NCBI GenBank assembly: GCA_019137255.1
Contig: WPDH01000143.1
Location: 124,001-188,000 of the forward strand
Direction of reading: 5' to 3'
From: Corinectria fuckeliana
Lineage: Eukaryota > Ascomycota > Sordariomycetes > Hypocreales > Nectriaceae
Length of the DNA stretch: 64,000 nt
The position numbers and the translations under genes were made by a program. The stretch's first letter is position 1, and the number at the start of each line of letters is the position of its first letter. Below, piece by piece: positions 34,804 to 45,940 of the stretch. The notes under the pieces were generated by a model. The model saw nothing but the letters and a program-made list of their open reading frames with translations, made no database searches and was not told where the DNA came from.

Positions 34804-35213
34804 GTGCAAGTAGCAGCAAGATACCGGAGATTCAACTTTGGTCTTCCTGAAGGTTATTTAGGTTGCAAATCTAATGCTTGGGGCAGTACCCTCACATAAA
34901 ACAATCAATGCGTTTAGTATCAGTTTTAGTAGACCTCATTACATTACCCGCTAGTCATGGTCCGTCCTGTATGTCCTGACGTTTCGTAATTTCGCACTAA
35001 TCATCGGCTGTGGACAGTAAATACGGTTTTCTCGTATGCACAAGCCATGTCTCCACGCCGGGCAGTCCGGGACAGAGATTCCAGGATCCTAAGATTGCTC
35101 GCCCCACCAGGGGCACGATTGTCATGGGCCAAGAGTAAATATATAAAGAGTCCTGTCCTCCTGGAATTTGCTAGTCTATGCTGTTAGTAGCAAGCCATTG
35201 ACAGACCATCAAA
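34804..35213. other. Intergenic region
   Basis: About 410 bases containing the SDR 3' UTR and the promoter of the aspartic protease gene. No further gene is seen. Confidence 0.4.
35140..35148 (+). promoter_or_regulatory. TATA box of the aspartic protease gene
   Basis: TATATAAAG lies about 70 bases before the ATG at 35214, within the usual fungal spacing. It suits a regulated, highly expressed secreted protein. Confidence 0.5.
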
Positions 35214-36470
35214 ATGTTGCCCACCACTCGATTCCTTTTCGCGGCGTCCTCGTACGTCGCTGTGGCGGCGGCGGCGGTTGTTGACCTGCCCATCATTGTC
35301 GACAACAGTTACGTGAGTTGAGGGAAGGAGAGGAGCGTTGGAACAGACTGACTCCCTGCTAGAAAGTCGTCGAATTCAACATTGGCACCCCAGCCAAGGC
35401 GTACCGCCTTCTTTTCGACACTGGAAGCTCATCATCATGGGCAGTTGACAGCAATTGCAGCACCACGTGCTCCAACGTGAGCGGGTGCGTTTGTCTGATT
35501 GACCGTGTCGCACATGTCGCTGACAATTAATAGCTACAAGCGGGTTGGCTACAGCATCAACGGCTCAACCACGGGCCACTACACCGGCGATTCCGCCAAC
35601 ATCGCCTACTTGGGAGGCAACACTGCCGGGCCGACGGTCTCTGAAGCGTGGGAGGTCGACTGCCTTAAATGGAGACAATCCTTCATCGCTGCCAACGAGA
35701 CCAACTGGGAGGCGGTGGCTGCTGATGGCTTCATGGGCCTGGCGTTCAGCTCCATCATCGACGGCGGCGCCAACACGGTCGTCGAGACGCTCATGGCCGA
35801 AGGCAAGCTCGATGCGGCCAAGTTCGGTCTCTACTACGGTACCGAGTTCAACGACACCAAAGGCCAGCCCGGCGACGGACTGTTGACCATCGGCGCGTCC
35901 AGGGAGAGCAAGTACGTCGAGGGCGAGTTGACGACGGTTCCCATCAACCGAATCGACGGGGGATACGACGTGTGGCGCAGCTCGATTCTGGCCGTCAACG
36001 GAACGCGCACGATAGACGGCAAAGTTGTCGATATCACGACCGACTTCAACATCGGCAACGTCGTCTTCGACACAGGTTCCGGGTCCATCACCCTCCCCGA
36101 CGAGCAGAACCTCCAGATCTACGAGTCGATAGGCATGAACTACACTGCCATCTTGAAGGGCGACCACATCCCGCTGTGCAGCGAATTCAACTCGTCGTGG
36201 TCCCTGTCCTTCAGCTTCGGCGACTACGACGATCCCAAGGTGGTGACGCTCCGAGGAGATCAACTCCAGCGTCCCGGATTCGCGTACAGGGACGATGCGT
36301 GCTGGCCGCCTTTCGAGGGTGGCAGCGGTGACGGCTTCACGCTTATTGGAACTCCTTTCCTGCAAAACTTCTACACGGTGTGGGACTACGGCACAAAGGC
36401 GACGGAGACGGACATGTCCAACTTTGACCCGAAGCTATCGTTTGGAAAGCTGAAGACCGAGGCGAACTGA
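35214..36470 (+). CDS. Secreted pepsin-like aspartic protease (family A1)
   Basis: Exons 35214-35312, 35363-35484 and 35534-36470 encode 385 residues. The N-terminus is a signal peptide (RFLFAASSYVAVAAAAV). The first catalytic Asp is in LLFDTGSSSSW at the start of exon 2 and the second in VVFDTGSGSITLP, so both lobes are complete. The flap Tyr region lies after YSINGSTTGHYTG. The proregion is very short: only about 15 residues separate the predicted signal cleavage from the first mature strand, shorter than in typical fungal pepsins. It would cleave proteins in acidic extracellular surroundings. Several N-glycosylation sequons (NGT, NYT, NSS) are present. Confidence 0.9.
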
Positions 36471-36755
36471 GCGGGACATGTTAGACTAAAAAGCCAGGTA
36501 GAATACCTGAATAATAGGGTAGATGTGCAATTCCAATCTTGTAGCATTCGACTCCGACATTCACAGCAGCACGAAAGTCTTGTCTGCCACCTTGTTCACA
36601 TCACCGTGTCACCGTGCTCTAGCCTGTATTCAGCTTCCCTTCTTCCAGGCGGGCCAAAGGAGGGCCTGGGCCCACTAAGCAACGTGATATTTATTCCCCG
36701 CCCCCGCCTACGTCAGTCCACCAACACACTTCCTTTCGGATCATTCAACCTCACA

Positions 36756-37629
36756 ATGGCCGTCAACGTAAGCAACGTGACCGAGTTCTCCTACGTCGCT
36801 CTGAACGAGGGCGTCGATGCTTTCGATGAGTCTTCCGACGCTGGAAAGGCCCTGGCGAATGCCCTCGACACGGTGTTGAGGCAGCCTGGCGCAAAACGCG
36901 TATATACAGGGCTCGAGATTGAGAATCCTTCGAATCTGTGGTTGTTTCTCGACTGGGAGAGCGTTGGCCACCATCTGAACTACCGTAAGAGCGAGTGAGT
37001 CTTCCCTTCTCTGTATCGGACGAACTGGACCATGCTTCTAAGATGCATGCTATCCTGCGCTTGACAGCCACGAGAGAACTGACTTCTTTCTCAGGGAGCA
37101 CGGTCCTGTAATCGAGTCTCTCAGCCCCCATGGCGACTTTGCGACAAGCCTCAACAAGCATGTCACAGTCAACCCTTTCCCCCCAGAGGGTGTCCTCGAC
37201 AGGGACGGGTCACCTGTGACCGAGGTGCTCCTAGCCTACTTTCCCTCCGACTACGGTGTCGACTCCCGGGCCACGGCGACAAGACGCTTGGAGGAATTCG
37301 CCGGTAGGGCTCTCAAGACCTCTCCGGACTGGCGGGGCATCAGCTACGGTTGGAGTGTGGAGAACGACGTCCCGGTGAAGGGGGATGAATCCAAGTCAGG
37401 CGCCATGCTCGTGGCCTTTATCGGTTGGCCAAGCCTCGAGGCTCACCAGAAGTTTCGCGAAACGGAGGACTTCAAGCAGCACATTAGCCTACTGAGGGAT
37501 ATTCCAGGCTTGGTGAAGCTAAACGCCTTTCACGTCAGCTGCCTGAGTAGAGCTGCGGAGGGAGCTGCTGATCATGAGAATGACCATCATGGACACGGAC
37601 ATGGCTGTGGGTCAAGCGGTTGTTGCTAG
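36756..37629 (+). CDS. Dimeric alpha/beta-barrel (ABM-like) protein with His/Cys-rich tail
   Basis: Exons 36756-36994 and 37095-37629 give 257 residues. Two ferredoxin-like halves are visible, each with a WESVGHH- or WPSLEAHQ-type segment as in antibiotic-biosynthesis-monooxygenase-like and stress-responsive A/B-barrel proteins of fungi. The last 20 residues form an unusual tail, HENDHHGHGHGCGSSGCC, which could bind metal ions. No signal peptide or catalytic residues can be named. Function is unknown; related fungal genes are small cytosolic proteins of undefined role. Confidence 0.65.
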
Positions 37630-38662
37630 GTCGGGAATGACTCGCCTCAAGGTCATGAATAGTAGTTGAATGATGACACAAGCTTGAAGTTCAATTTGTT
37701 GGTCTTGGAAAAGGAAAGCCTAAATCCGCCGAGGTCTGGGTTAAAGTTGACTCTTGTTTATCTTACCAAGGGGTTTCCGAATGCGTTATACAATACCCAG
37801 CTGACTCACTACATCACCAAGGCTTAACTATGAGGTGTCTAGATGAACGAACTGGGTTTGGTGCTTCAAGTAGTTTTTAAGTTCTTTAGGATAAAATTTA
37901 TTGTTACAGACAACCTATGAGACACGGTGCACAATAGTTGCTCTTCTTTCACTCCGTATCCATGCATCATTGCCGAATTTGTGATACAATTCTTTCAAAG
38001 ATTCAGCATCCGCATCAATCAGCAAGCGGAATAAGCATGTCAATCTTGGGATTACATTCTAGGTACTTATGGGTTAATGCTACTGAACGACGTGGAGTCC
38101 TCATTGCATCAACAATTATCAAAATACACTAGGCCTCGAGAATTCATCTTCCACAGTAGCATCGCCTTCGTGGCGTTTAATCAGTCCTTGCATTTAAACT
38201 CGGCCGTAGCGAATAAGCTTATGCACAGATTGGGCAGGTGGGAAATACTCGCATGCTTCCCCGCCGAAACGCCAAGGCCTGGACATGCAACCGTTCGACG
38301 GCGTCAGCACAGCATAAAGGAGCTTCCCGAACCGGCTACGGTGAGTGAAGTACCCAGGTTCCATGAGGCTATGACGACATCCATACCCTACGCGTTCGTA
38401 AGCCTGGAGCCCGGGAATGAAGCCGATGCCGAGAGGATCATCGTTGCCAATGGTGAATGCAAGTGAGGATTGGCCCCATTACTTCCCTGTGGAACATTCG
38501 ATCACTGCCTGCTTGAATAGCGTAATACAGATGGCACCATGGTCCATCATCATGGTAACATGGCAGGGGATCAGCGCGCATTTACATATATACTTCTCAC
38601 TTCCCGGAGTGTCCGGATTCCCCTCATCTCGTCCTCGAGAGCCGCGGAGAAGAAACATCACG
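37630..38662. other. Intergenic region, about 1 kb
   Basis: Between the ABM-like gene and the M28 peptidase gene. Short plus-strand open frames at 38077-38466 contain a piece resembling the start of an ABM-like protein (VSLEPGNEADAERI), possibly a decayed relative of the preceding gene. This is too weak for a gene call. Confidence 0.35.
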
Positions 38663-40964
38663 ATGCGTTCTCAGCTTTTTCTATCAGCCTTTGTCTCTGG
38701 CGTCTTTGCCTGCCAGCGCGATTTCAACGTTGTCGCACGGCACTCGCATCGTCAGCCACTCGCCAAGCGCAACGACCAATGGCCGCCCGTGCTGGACGAC
38801 AAGGAAACCATCCTAGTCAACGCCTTTGACAACGTCTCCATCGACGAGTGGTCCTACTACTACGGCCACCAGAACAAGCTCGCTGGCTACGGCAAGGAGG
38901 CTGCCCAGTGGACTGCGGACCGCTGGAATGAGAACGGCATCGACTCGCATCTCGAAGAGTACTACGTCTACCTACGATATCCCGTCAGCGCTTCGCTGCA
39001 CTTCACCAGCAGCGACGGCGAGGTGTCCCCGGTTAACCTCAAGGAGTATGCTCTCAAAGAGGATGATGTGACCAGCTCCGATGCTATTTCGCAACAGACC
39101 TGGCTTGGCTACTCACCGTCAGGCAACATCTCGGCAGAATACGTTTACGCTGGGTAAGAATACCAGCTATCATGTTAGGAAGAATGTAGATCACTAACCT
39201 TACAGACGCGGCTCTATCGATGATTTTGAGAAGCTCGTCGAGCTCGGCGTTGAGATTAAGGGCAAGATTGCGCTCATCAAGTATGGTGGCTTGTTCCGTG
39301 GTCTCAAAGTAAAAAACGCTCAGGACCACGGTGCCATTGGAGCCGTCATTTTCTCCGACCCCGGTGACGACGGAAACATTACTACCGCCAACGGCTACGA
39401 GTCTTATCCTGGTAAGCAAGTCCGATTGAGATCCAGTGCATGGTGACTGACACTGCGTAGATGGTCCTGCTAGGAACCCCAATTCCGTCCAAAAGGGATC
39501 TACCCTTTACATGTCCGTCCGCCCAGGTGATCCGACGACTCCCGGATATCCCTCACACAAAGACGCACCTCGTGCCGACGTCTCGGATGTCATCGCCAAG
39601 ATCCCTTCACTGCCTGTCTCTTATGCTGCCGTGAAGCCCCTGCTGCAGGCTCTCGACGGCCACGGCGTCTCTGGGAAGGAGGTCAACCGCACCTCGTGGA
39701 TAGGTGGGCTGGACGCAGAGTACAGCACTGGCCCGGCTCCCGGTGTAAAGATTTCCTTGGACGTCGTGGGTCGGGACAAGATTGCGCCTATCAACAACGT
39801 CATAGGACGGATCAACGGCACCAATTCCGACGAAACCATCGTCATTGGAAACCATAGAGACACTTGGATGATTGTAAGTATCCGCTTCCGCAACAGCCTG
39901 TCAGTAGTTGTGGTTACTAACACACCCAGGGAGGCAATGCCGACCCTAACTCCGGCTCAGCCGTTATCGTCGAGTTCACTCGTGCCCTCAACAAGCTGCG
40001 CCAAACCGGCTGGAAACCCAAGCGGAACATTGTTCTCGCCTCTTGGGACGCCGAGGAATGGGGCCTGATCGGGTCGACCGAACATGTCGAGGATAACATC
40101 AAGTGGCTCACCGAAACGGCTGTGGCCTACCTCAACATCGATGTCGCCGTCAGTGGCCCTCGGCCCAACCTTGCCGCGACACCCGAACTTCACAAGCTAG
40201 CGACAGAGACGCTTAAGAAGGTTGTCTACCCCAATTTTGGCGGTTACAACATTTCACTCTACGAGGCTTGGCACGATGCGTCCGGAGGCGAGGTCGAGGT
40301 TCTCGGCTCTGGGTCGGACTATACGGGCTTCCTGCACAATGGCATCAGCTCCTTTGATATTGGCAGCTCCGGTGGCGTCAACGACCCCATCTGGCACTAC
40401 CACTCCAACTACGACACGTACCATTGGATGTCGACGCTTGGAGACCCAGGCTTCCACGTCCATGCCTCGATAGGTCAATATCTCGCCCTGGTAGCGTACC
40501 ACCTCGCCAGCGATGATATCCTCCCCATCGACACGCAGAACTACGCCGTGGAGCTACGTGCCTACTACGAGGACCTAGCCGAGTTTGCCAAGGAAGAGGG
40601 CGCAGACCTTGACCTGACGGAACTGGACGAAGCCATCAAGTACTTCAAGCAAAAGGCCGACGCGGTAAAGGCGCTAGAGGCTCGCGCTATTGCAAACAAC
40701 AACGAAGATCTCAAGACGGTCGTAAACCACAAGTACCGTGATTTCCAGCGCGGCTTCATTTCTCAAGGTGGCCTTCCGGACCGCGAGTTTTTCAAGCATG
40801 TCGTCACTGCCCCGGGTCGTGACACTGGTTACGCGGCCGTCACCTTTCCCGGCATCACTGAGGGTGTTCAGTATGCCGAGAACGGAAACTTCTCCGTCGC
40901 TCAAGAGTGGGTGGGAAGGACTTCTCGTGGCATTGTTGTTGCCGCAAACATCCTAAAGCCCTAA
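38663..40964 (+). CDS. M28B metallopeptidase, glutamate carboxypeptidase II-like
   Basis: Exons 38663-39153, 39206-39411, 39461-39873 and 39930-40964 give 714 residues with intact frame. The N-terminus has a short signal (QLFLSAFVSGVFAC). A PA domain (KIALIKYGG, GAIGAVIFSDP) is inserted before the peptidase core. Zinc ligands of the co-catalytic site are visible: NHRDTW (His), GGNADPNSGSA (bridging Asp), DAEEWGLIGS (Glu pair), NIDVAVSG (Asp) and HYHSNYDTYHW (His). A C-terminal helical dimerisation domain follows. The enzyme probably removes C-terminal Glu or other residues from peptides outside the cell or in the vacuole. The third junction falls between the His and Asp ligands, which confirms it. 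Confidence 0.93.
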
Positions 40965-43253
40965 TATCTGATCCTTAGACTGTATTGATGCTCCCTTATT
41001 TACCTCTTCTTGATAGTACGGTGATAACGAAATACAAGAACTAGACTAGACAAGTGCATGGGCCGATTATAATTCACGTCTCTCTTTCATTACTTTAATA
41101 TCATTAATTAACCTCAATTGCCGCAATAAATATCATACTCTTCATTGTTGGACACACTCTCTAGTTAGGATCTATAGGCGAGGTACTTAGTGGTAGCTAC
41201 TACAGCACCGAAAGAAATACGTTAGTTGATGGAGTTATTCCGGGGCGACTGGTGCCTTGTTCGACTTCTGTTCGATGGTTAGTGAATTGTCCTGGGCTGG
41301 TTGTTCACGACCTATGTTTCGCACACGGTTTCCAACAATCATTGCTATCGACACTTTCCCGTCGCGTCTAGTGCTACGCGAGCTATCAGTAGGGCCCAGT
41401 AAGCGGCGAATTTCTAGCATGGCCTTGATTCTCCAAATATATACACGTATGATATTCTTTAAGGGGATTTTAAGGGGGGTTGAGTAATAAATGCCGGATC
41501 ATCTTGCAAATTAAGGCTGCGCTTTTGGGCCTCGACGTCCGTAATCGCGTCAGATGATCTCGAGATGTCATGATCCTCCGGCTTGCTTTCGGTTGATTCA
41601 GTCATCTATTGAGGGAAATTCCAATAAAGGGCCTCTGCGTAGTTATAGGTGCCTGAGAAGGAAATGCGTGCGTACGGGATGTCTGCGGTAATTTATTGCT
41701 TTGTCAACGCAGCTGGCTTGTGTTCACTGCTCGTTAATTGGAATGGAAGCTGGGTTTATTTCCTAGGGGGGAGGTCGGATATATCGGAACCAAGATTGGT
41801 ACTATGACCACTGATGACGACCACGTCCTCATAATCGATTGGCCCCCATTGACGCCAAATGTGTTAGTGCTGCAACAACCACCCTTATTTATCTCCTATA
41901 CTCAAAGTAAAACTGTTGAGACGCTTAGAGGTTTGGTGAAGCTAGGATTAATGTCGAAAAATTGGGCGCTTATGCGGAAGGCCGGCACGGCAGTACTTAA
42001 GCCTTCTCAAGATCGACGTTGTCATACGGAGTATCCGTAGAATAAATGGACATTAAGTCTGCAACCAGTAGTTGAATAGTCTGCGGTGATCAAGGAGTAT
42101 TGCGGGCAGGCAAGCAGGATACAATATAGTGCCTGCCTTTTGCAGACGAAATTCAACATCCACAAGAAACCTGACTCAAGCAATCCAATGCCGGCGCATC
42201 CGTCTCAGACATCGGTCCCAGACATCCGGCACGAGCCGAAGTGGAACACGACGCTATTTGATTGGTGATCCTTATCTATGTGGTACCGTGCTGTACGGAG
42301 AGTCACACGTCACTAGTCTAGATCGCTCGGGCAGTCTGCGCTTTCGACTCTCTTCGGCCGACCATTGGGTGGCATCCGCTGACAGACAGGAATAACTGGA
42401 GAAGATCTGCACTGTACGGCCCACAGTCGCCGAAATGGATTCGCTCTAATGTACTGTACGGACAGCCGGTCTTCCGATGGGATTGGACGCATGGGTTCCA
42501 GGCTGGGAAGTCTCGTACCACTCGCTCACTGTGTCAGCTATATTCGTGGCACCATCTGAGACTGGCACACTGGGAGTTTTGCTCGCCTTTCTGCCGTGTT
42601 CAGAATGAAATGGCCATACCAGATGCTGCAGCTAAAAGACTCGGCTCGCCGTATGCTGGCTGGTCAAGTCTCTGTTTCTCTTGGCGTAATGACTTCGTAC
42701 CGTCGTATCACAGCCTAAAATACTCCTGATCCCCAAGGCTGGTGGAGTGAGAATCTCGTATTTGCTGGCGGCTTCGTATTGCGTCTCGAGCCAAGCTCTA
42801 AAGGCCTAGTCTAGACCAGGTCGCCATCCCCTGTCTGCAGTCGGGAATGAGGCGTTCTAAGAGGTCGTCGCTGTCATCGTCGTCAAATCCCCTGCAGTTC
42901 AATCAAGATGTTCGCCTTGGTGTTGGATCTAGCTCTCTCGGTAGGCCCGTTTCACGGTGCGCCTGCTACCGTATCAGTGGGGTTGCAGACGGGACCCAAG
43001 AACGTCATAGCCCAACTAGTACAGTAGGGAGTAAGATTCAGGCTTCACACGCACAGCCTTCACACGCACAGCCTTCACACACACACACACAGCCGAGTGA
43101 CGTACAAGTATACGGGGCGGTGGCTAAGCGCCAACACTCTTCGTCCCCTCTCGGTTTGTTCTTTTTCTTTGTTCGGTTCTGGCCTTTATCTCGTCTGTCC
43201 TAACGTCAGCATCAGCATCAACGTCAACATCAACATCAACAGCACCATCTACG
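40965..43253. other. Long intergenic region, about 2.3 kb
   Basis: No gene could be supported. The part from 41040 to 41500 is AT-rich. Open frames at 41738-42040 and 42086-42395 lack family features. The last 450 bases are the upstream region and 5' UTR of the glycosyltransferase gene and contain short tandem repeats. Confidence 0.4.
43043..43093 (+). repeat. Short tandem repeats in the GT64 gene leader
   Basis: Two perfect copies of TTCACACGCACAGCC and a third copy extended by a CA microsatellite. A second hexamer-like repeat (ATCAACGTCAACATCAAC) lies at about 43217-43240, just before the ATG. Confidence 0.7.
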
Positions 43254-44392
43254 ATGGAGCGCAGCCCCGAATGGGCGCAGACCCGGATCCCCATGTGGCG
43301 GTCCCCTGTATTTCGAAGGCTTGCAGTCGCCGTCGTTGTCCTCGCCTTCGTCTTCACCACGTTCATCTGTATGCAAAACTTCACGCCCTACACGCCTGCT
43401 GCCACCAAGACCAGCACCAACGTCAACACCAAGATCAAGCCCAAGCCCGTGCCGCAAGCCCACCCAACGCCACAGGCCAAGGTTCCAGATTACCGCCAGA
43501 TCGACGCCAAAAAATCGTGGAAGGAATTACACGCCAAATACAAAAATCTCGACAACACCAAATTCACGTATGTCAGCGGCTGTGCTCCATAGCTGCATGC
43601 GAAATATGCGCCAAGCTAACCTCAACCCTTTCACGCAGCATCGCCCTACAAACGTACCGTCGTCCGGCAGAGCTCCAAAAAACCCTCGATGCGCTGTTGA
43701 ACGAGAAGATCCCGTCCCTACTCGAAATCGTAATTGTCTGGAACGACTTGGAGGCAAAGCCGCCCGCAGACTATATGTCGTCCCTCGGGACCCCGGTGCG
43801 ATTCCGGGCTTCTGCTCGCAACAGCTTGAACCAAAAGCTTTTGCCCGACTCGACTTTCCGCACACAGGCCATCCTGCTGTCCGACGACGACGTCTACTTT
43901 CATCCACAAGATCTGGAATTCGCGTTCCAGTCATGGCGCAAATTCGGCCAAAATCGATTGACTGGCGCCTTAGCTCGTTGCTCAAGAATGAATGACCACG
44001 GGGAATGGACGTACACGTTCTGTTCCAACGACGACGAGGACAGCTCCTACTCTATGATCATCACCAACCTCGCTTTTTCACACATATCGTTTCTCGATTA
44101 CTACTCGTCGGACGACGCGATGATGAAGGAGATTCGAGATTACGTGGACAGGGGGTTCAACTGCGAGGACATTGCAATGAACTACGTGCACTCGTACCTC
44201 ACGGGGGAGGGACCACTACTCGTCCAAGGCCACAAGAGATACGTCAACTACAATCCGGCCAAAGGCATCAGCAATAAGAAGGGGCACCTGCAGGCACGGA
44301 GCAAGTGCTTGAACGACTTTGTGGAAATCTTCAACACCATGCCGCTGGTGAACGAGACTGCGTACATGAAGCGCGGCGTTGTGGTATTGTGA
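43254..44392 (+). CDS. Type II membrane glycosyltransferase of family GT64 (exostosin-like C-terminal domain)
   Basis: Exons 43254-43567 and 43639-44392 encode 355 residues. A short cytosolic N-terminus is followed by one membrane anchor (LAVAVVVLAFVFTTFIC, residues about 24-40) and a Pro/Lys-rich stem, giving a Golgi type II topology. The catalytic domain begins IALQTYRRPAELQKTL and contains LLSDDDVYF, the metal- and nucleotide-sugar-binding DxD region of GT64. Later NCEDIAMNYV matches the conserved segment with the acidic base. Animal members polymerise heparan sulfate; fungal members act on unknown glycans or lipids. The intron between the stem and the catalytic domain restores a Thr codon. 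Confidence 0.88.
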
Positions 44393-45940
44393 GAATGCAA
44401 TGTAATAAAAACTAAATGAGCCATGATATGGCATGCAGGACGAAAGGATTCTAAGGACAGGATACCAGAAGCTGGGTTACAGTGTGAGACTGGTGGTTTA
44501 TTGATTGGTAGTAGTGTTTTTCAACCTACACTTAGCAGACCTACGAAGAGCGACTTTGTTATTGAGGGACTTCTCTTGGAGCAAGGGGCAGGGTTGGCTT
44601 TGTGTTTTCGGGTCCTGGGATTCTAGCTTTATTACTTAGTTTTAAATATGCCTTCTTGATGTTTTCTTAGATAAATAAAGCAATACATAATATAAAAAGA
44701 CCTATAAGGTACCATACCAAGTACTATATAATATAGTAAGCTTTTCTAAGTAAGTAACCCATTTATGAAGTATTGATCTTAAGCCTTAAGGTATACCTTT
44801 ATAACAGACCCCTCTCTAGCCTTAATAACTTACAAGAAAAGCTTATCTAGCTAACATGATAGTTATAAAAGCCTAGCTATTTCTCATCAAGCTGATAAGC
44901 CAGGCTAGCTTCCTTTAACATAATCTCAAAGCACCATCTTCAACACAAGCACCCTAGCTTTATAGCCCTAACACATCATGAAAATGAGGAACGTACCAAA
45001 GTTACAACGTACAGGTAAAGGTTTGTTCTGCCCCTTTTGTCGCCGTTGTTCATACCATCGAACCAAGAATAGCAACTAAGGTCTAGAGAGGCTGACGCAA
45101 CTGTCTTGGTCTCCATACACAAGTGCAATGGGTGGAAACCTCTGGTCAGGGTCGGGTCAAGGTCCAGAGGAAAACATCGCCGCTATTTTAGGGGAACACT
45201 ACCGACACATTTCTTGGAAATCTAATATGCCCGACCTTGAAGCTTGGTGATAAGCTTCAGGTAAGAGCTGTCTCGTCAGAGTAGCAATTTAATTCTTGCG
45301 ATCACCCGTGGGTCTTCAGGACCTAATATAAATCACTGGGCGCCGTGTCTACTCTAGCGGCTTGCAGCTCTTGAACAACCTGTCGAATGTCGCTCAATGG
45401 TGTCACTAGAAAGCGAACGAGCCTTTGGGTGATGAAGGATCGGTCGTGATATGGTGCGCAGGCAGTCTGGCCCCAGTAACACCACAGCGCATCTAATCTA
45501 GCTACCACAGGATCTAGACAACGATGCAGCCTCCTGCATCGTTCAAGAAACAGTGGCTCGTATGCTTTAAACGCTTTCAGAGCCAACTGATGACATCACA
45601 ATTCAGACATAGAGGTAGATCATGAATCGGCTTTCTTCACTAGGAGAACAGATTGCGCAATTCTCGGCTGCAATATCACACTACCTCTTACATGTCTCTT
45701 CACCAATGTTGCTCTGAAATAGACACCTCGTTAACATCAATTCCCTCCTTAAACCATCTGTCATCCTCCTCGATACAATGATGTAGCTGTCAGAATGTGC
45801 ATTTCGCAATGGAAACTTCTTCCCCGCTTAACCTCGGTCTCGTACAATTTATTGTCCGAGCCAGACACGGTCAAGTTCATGTCTGCACTTACAAAGTAGG
45901 CCCAGAATTTTCATCATCGTGGTCTTGGACAGCAGTCTCG
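44393..45940. other. Intergenic region, about 1.5 kb
   Basis: Begins with the GT64 gene 3' UTR and includes an AT-rich stretch at 44630-44900. A minus-strand open stretch at 45323-45586 looks protein-like but has no ATG and no recognised family. Nothing else is supported. Confidence 0.4.

Noticed and set aside
35565..36365. Long minus-strand open frame (266 codons) opposite the aspartic protease
   Set aside because: It lies fully antisense to a well-supported protease exon, has the low-complexity composition of an antisense shadow and shows no family motif.
38077..38466. Possible small ABM-like gene fragment
   Set aside because: Only a short likeness (VSLEPGNEADAERI) without a complete domain; mentioned as a possible relic only.
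20182..44392. Secondary-metabolite gene cluster
   Set aside because: An SDR, FAD enzyme, hydrolase and regulator occur, but there is no backbone gene (PKS, NRPS, terpene synthase or DMATS) and the regulator is a pseudogene outside the block.
45323..45586. Minus-strand protein-like stretch of 87 codons
   Set aside because: No ATG, no splice partners and no known family; possibly a fragment, not supportable as a gene.
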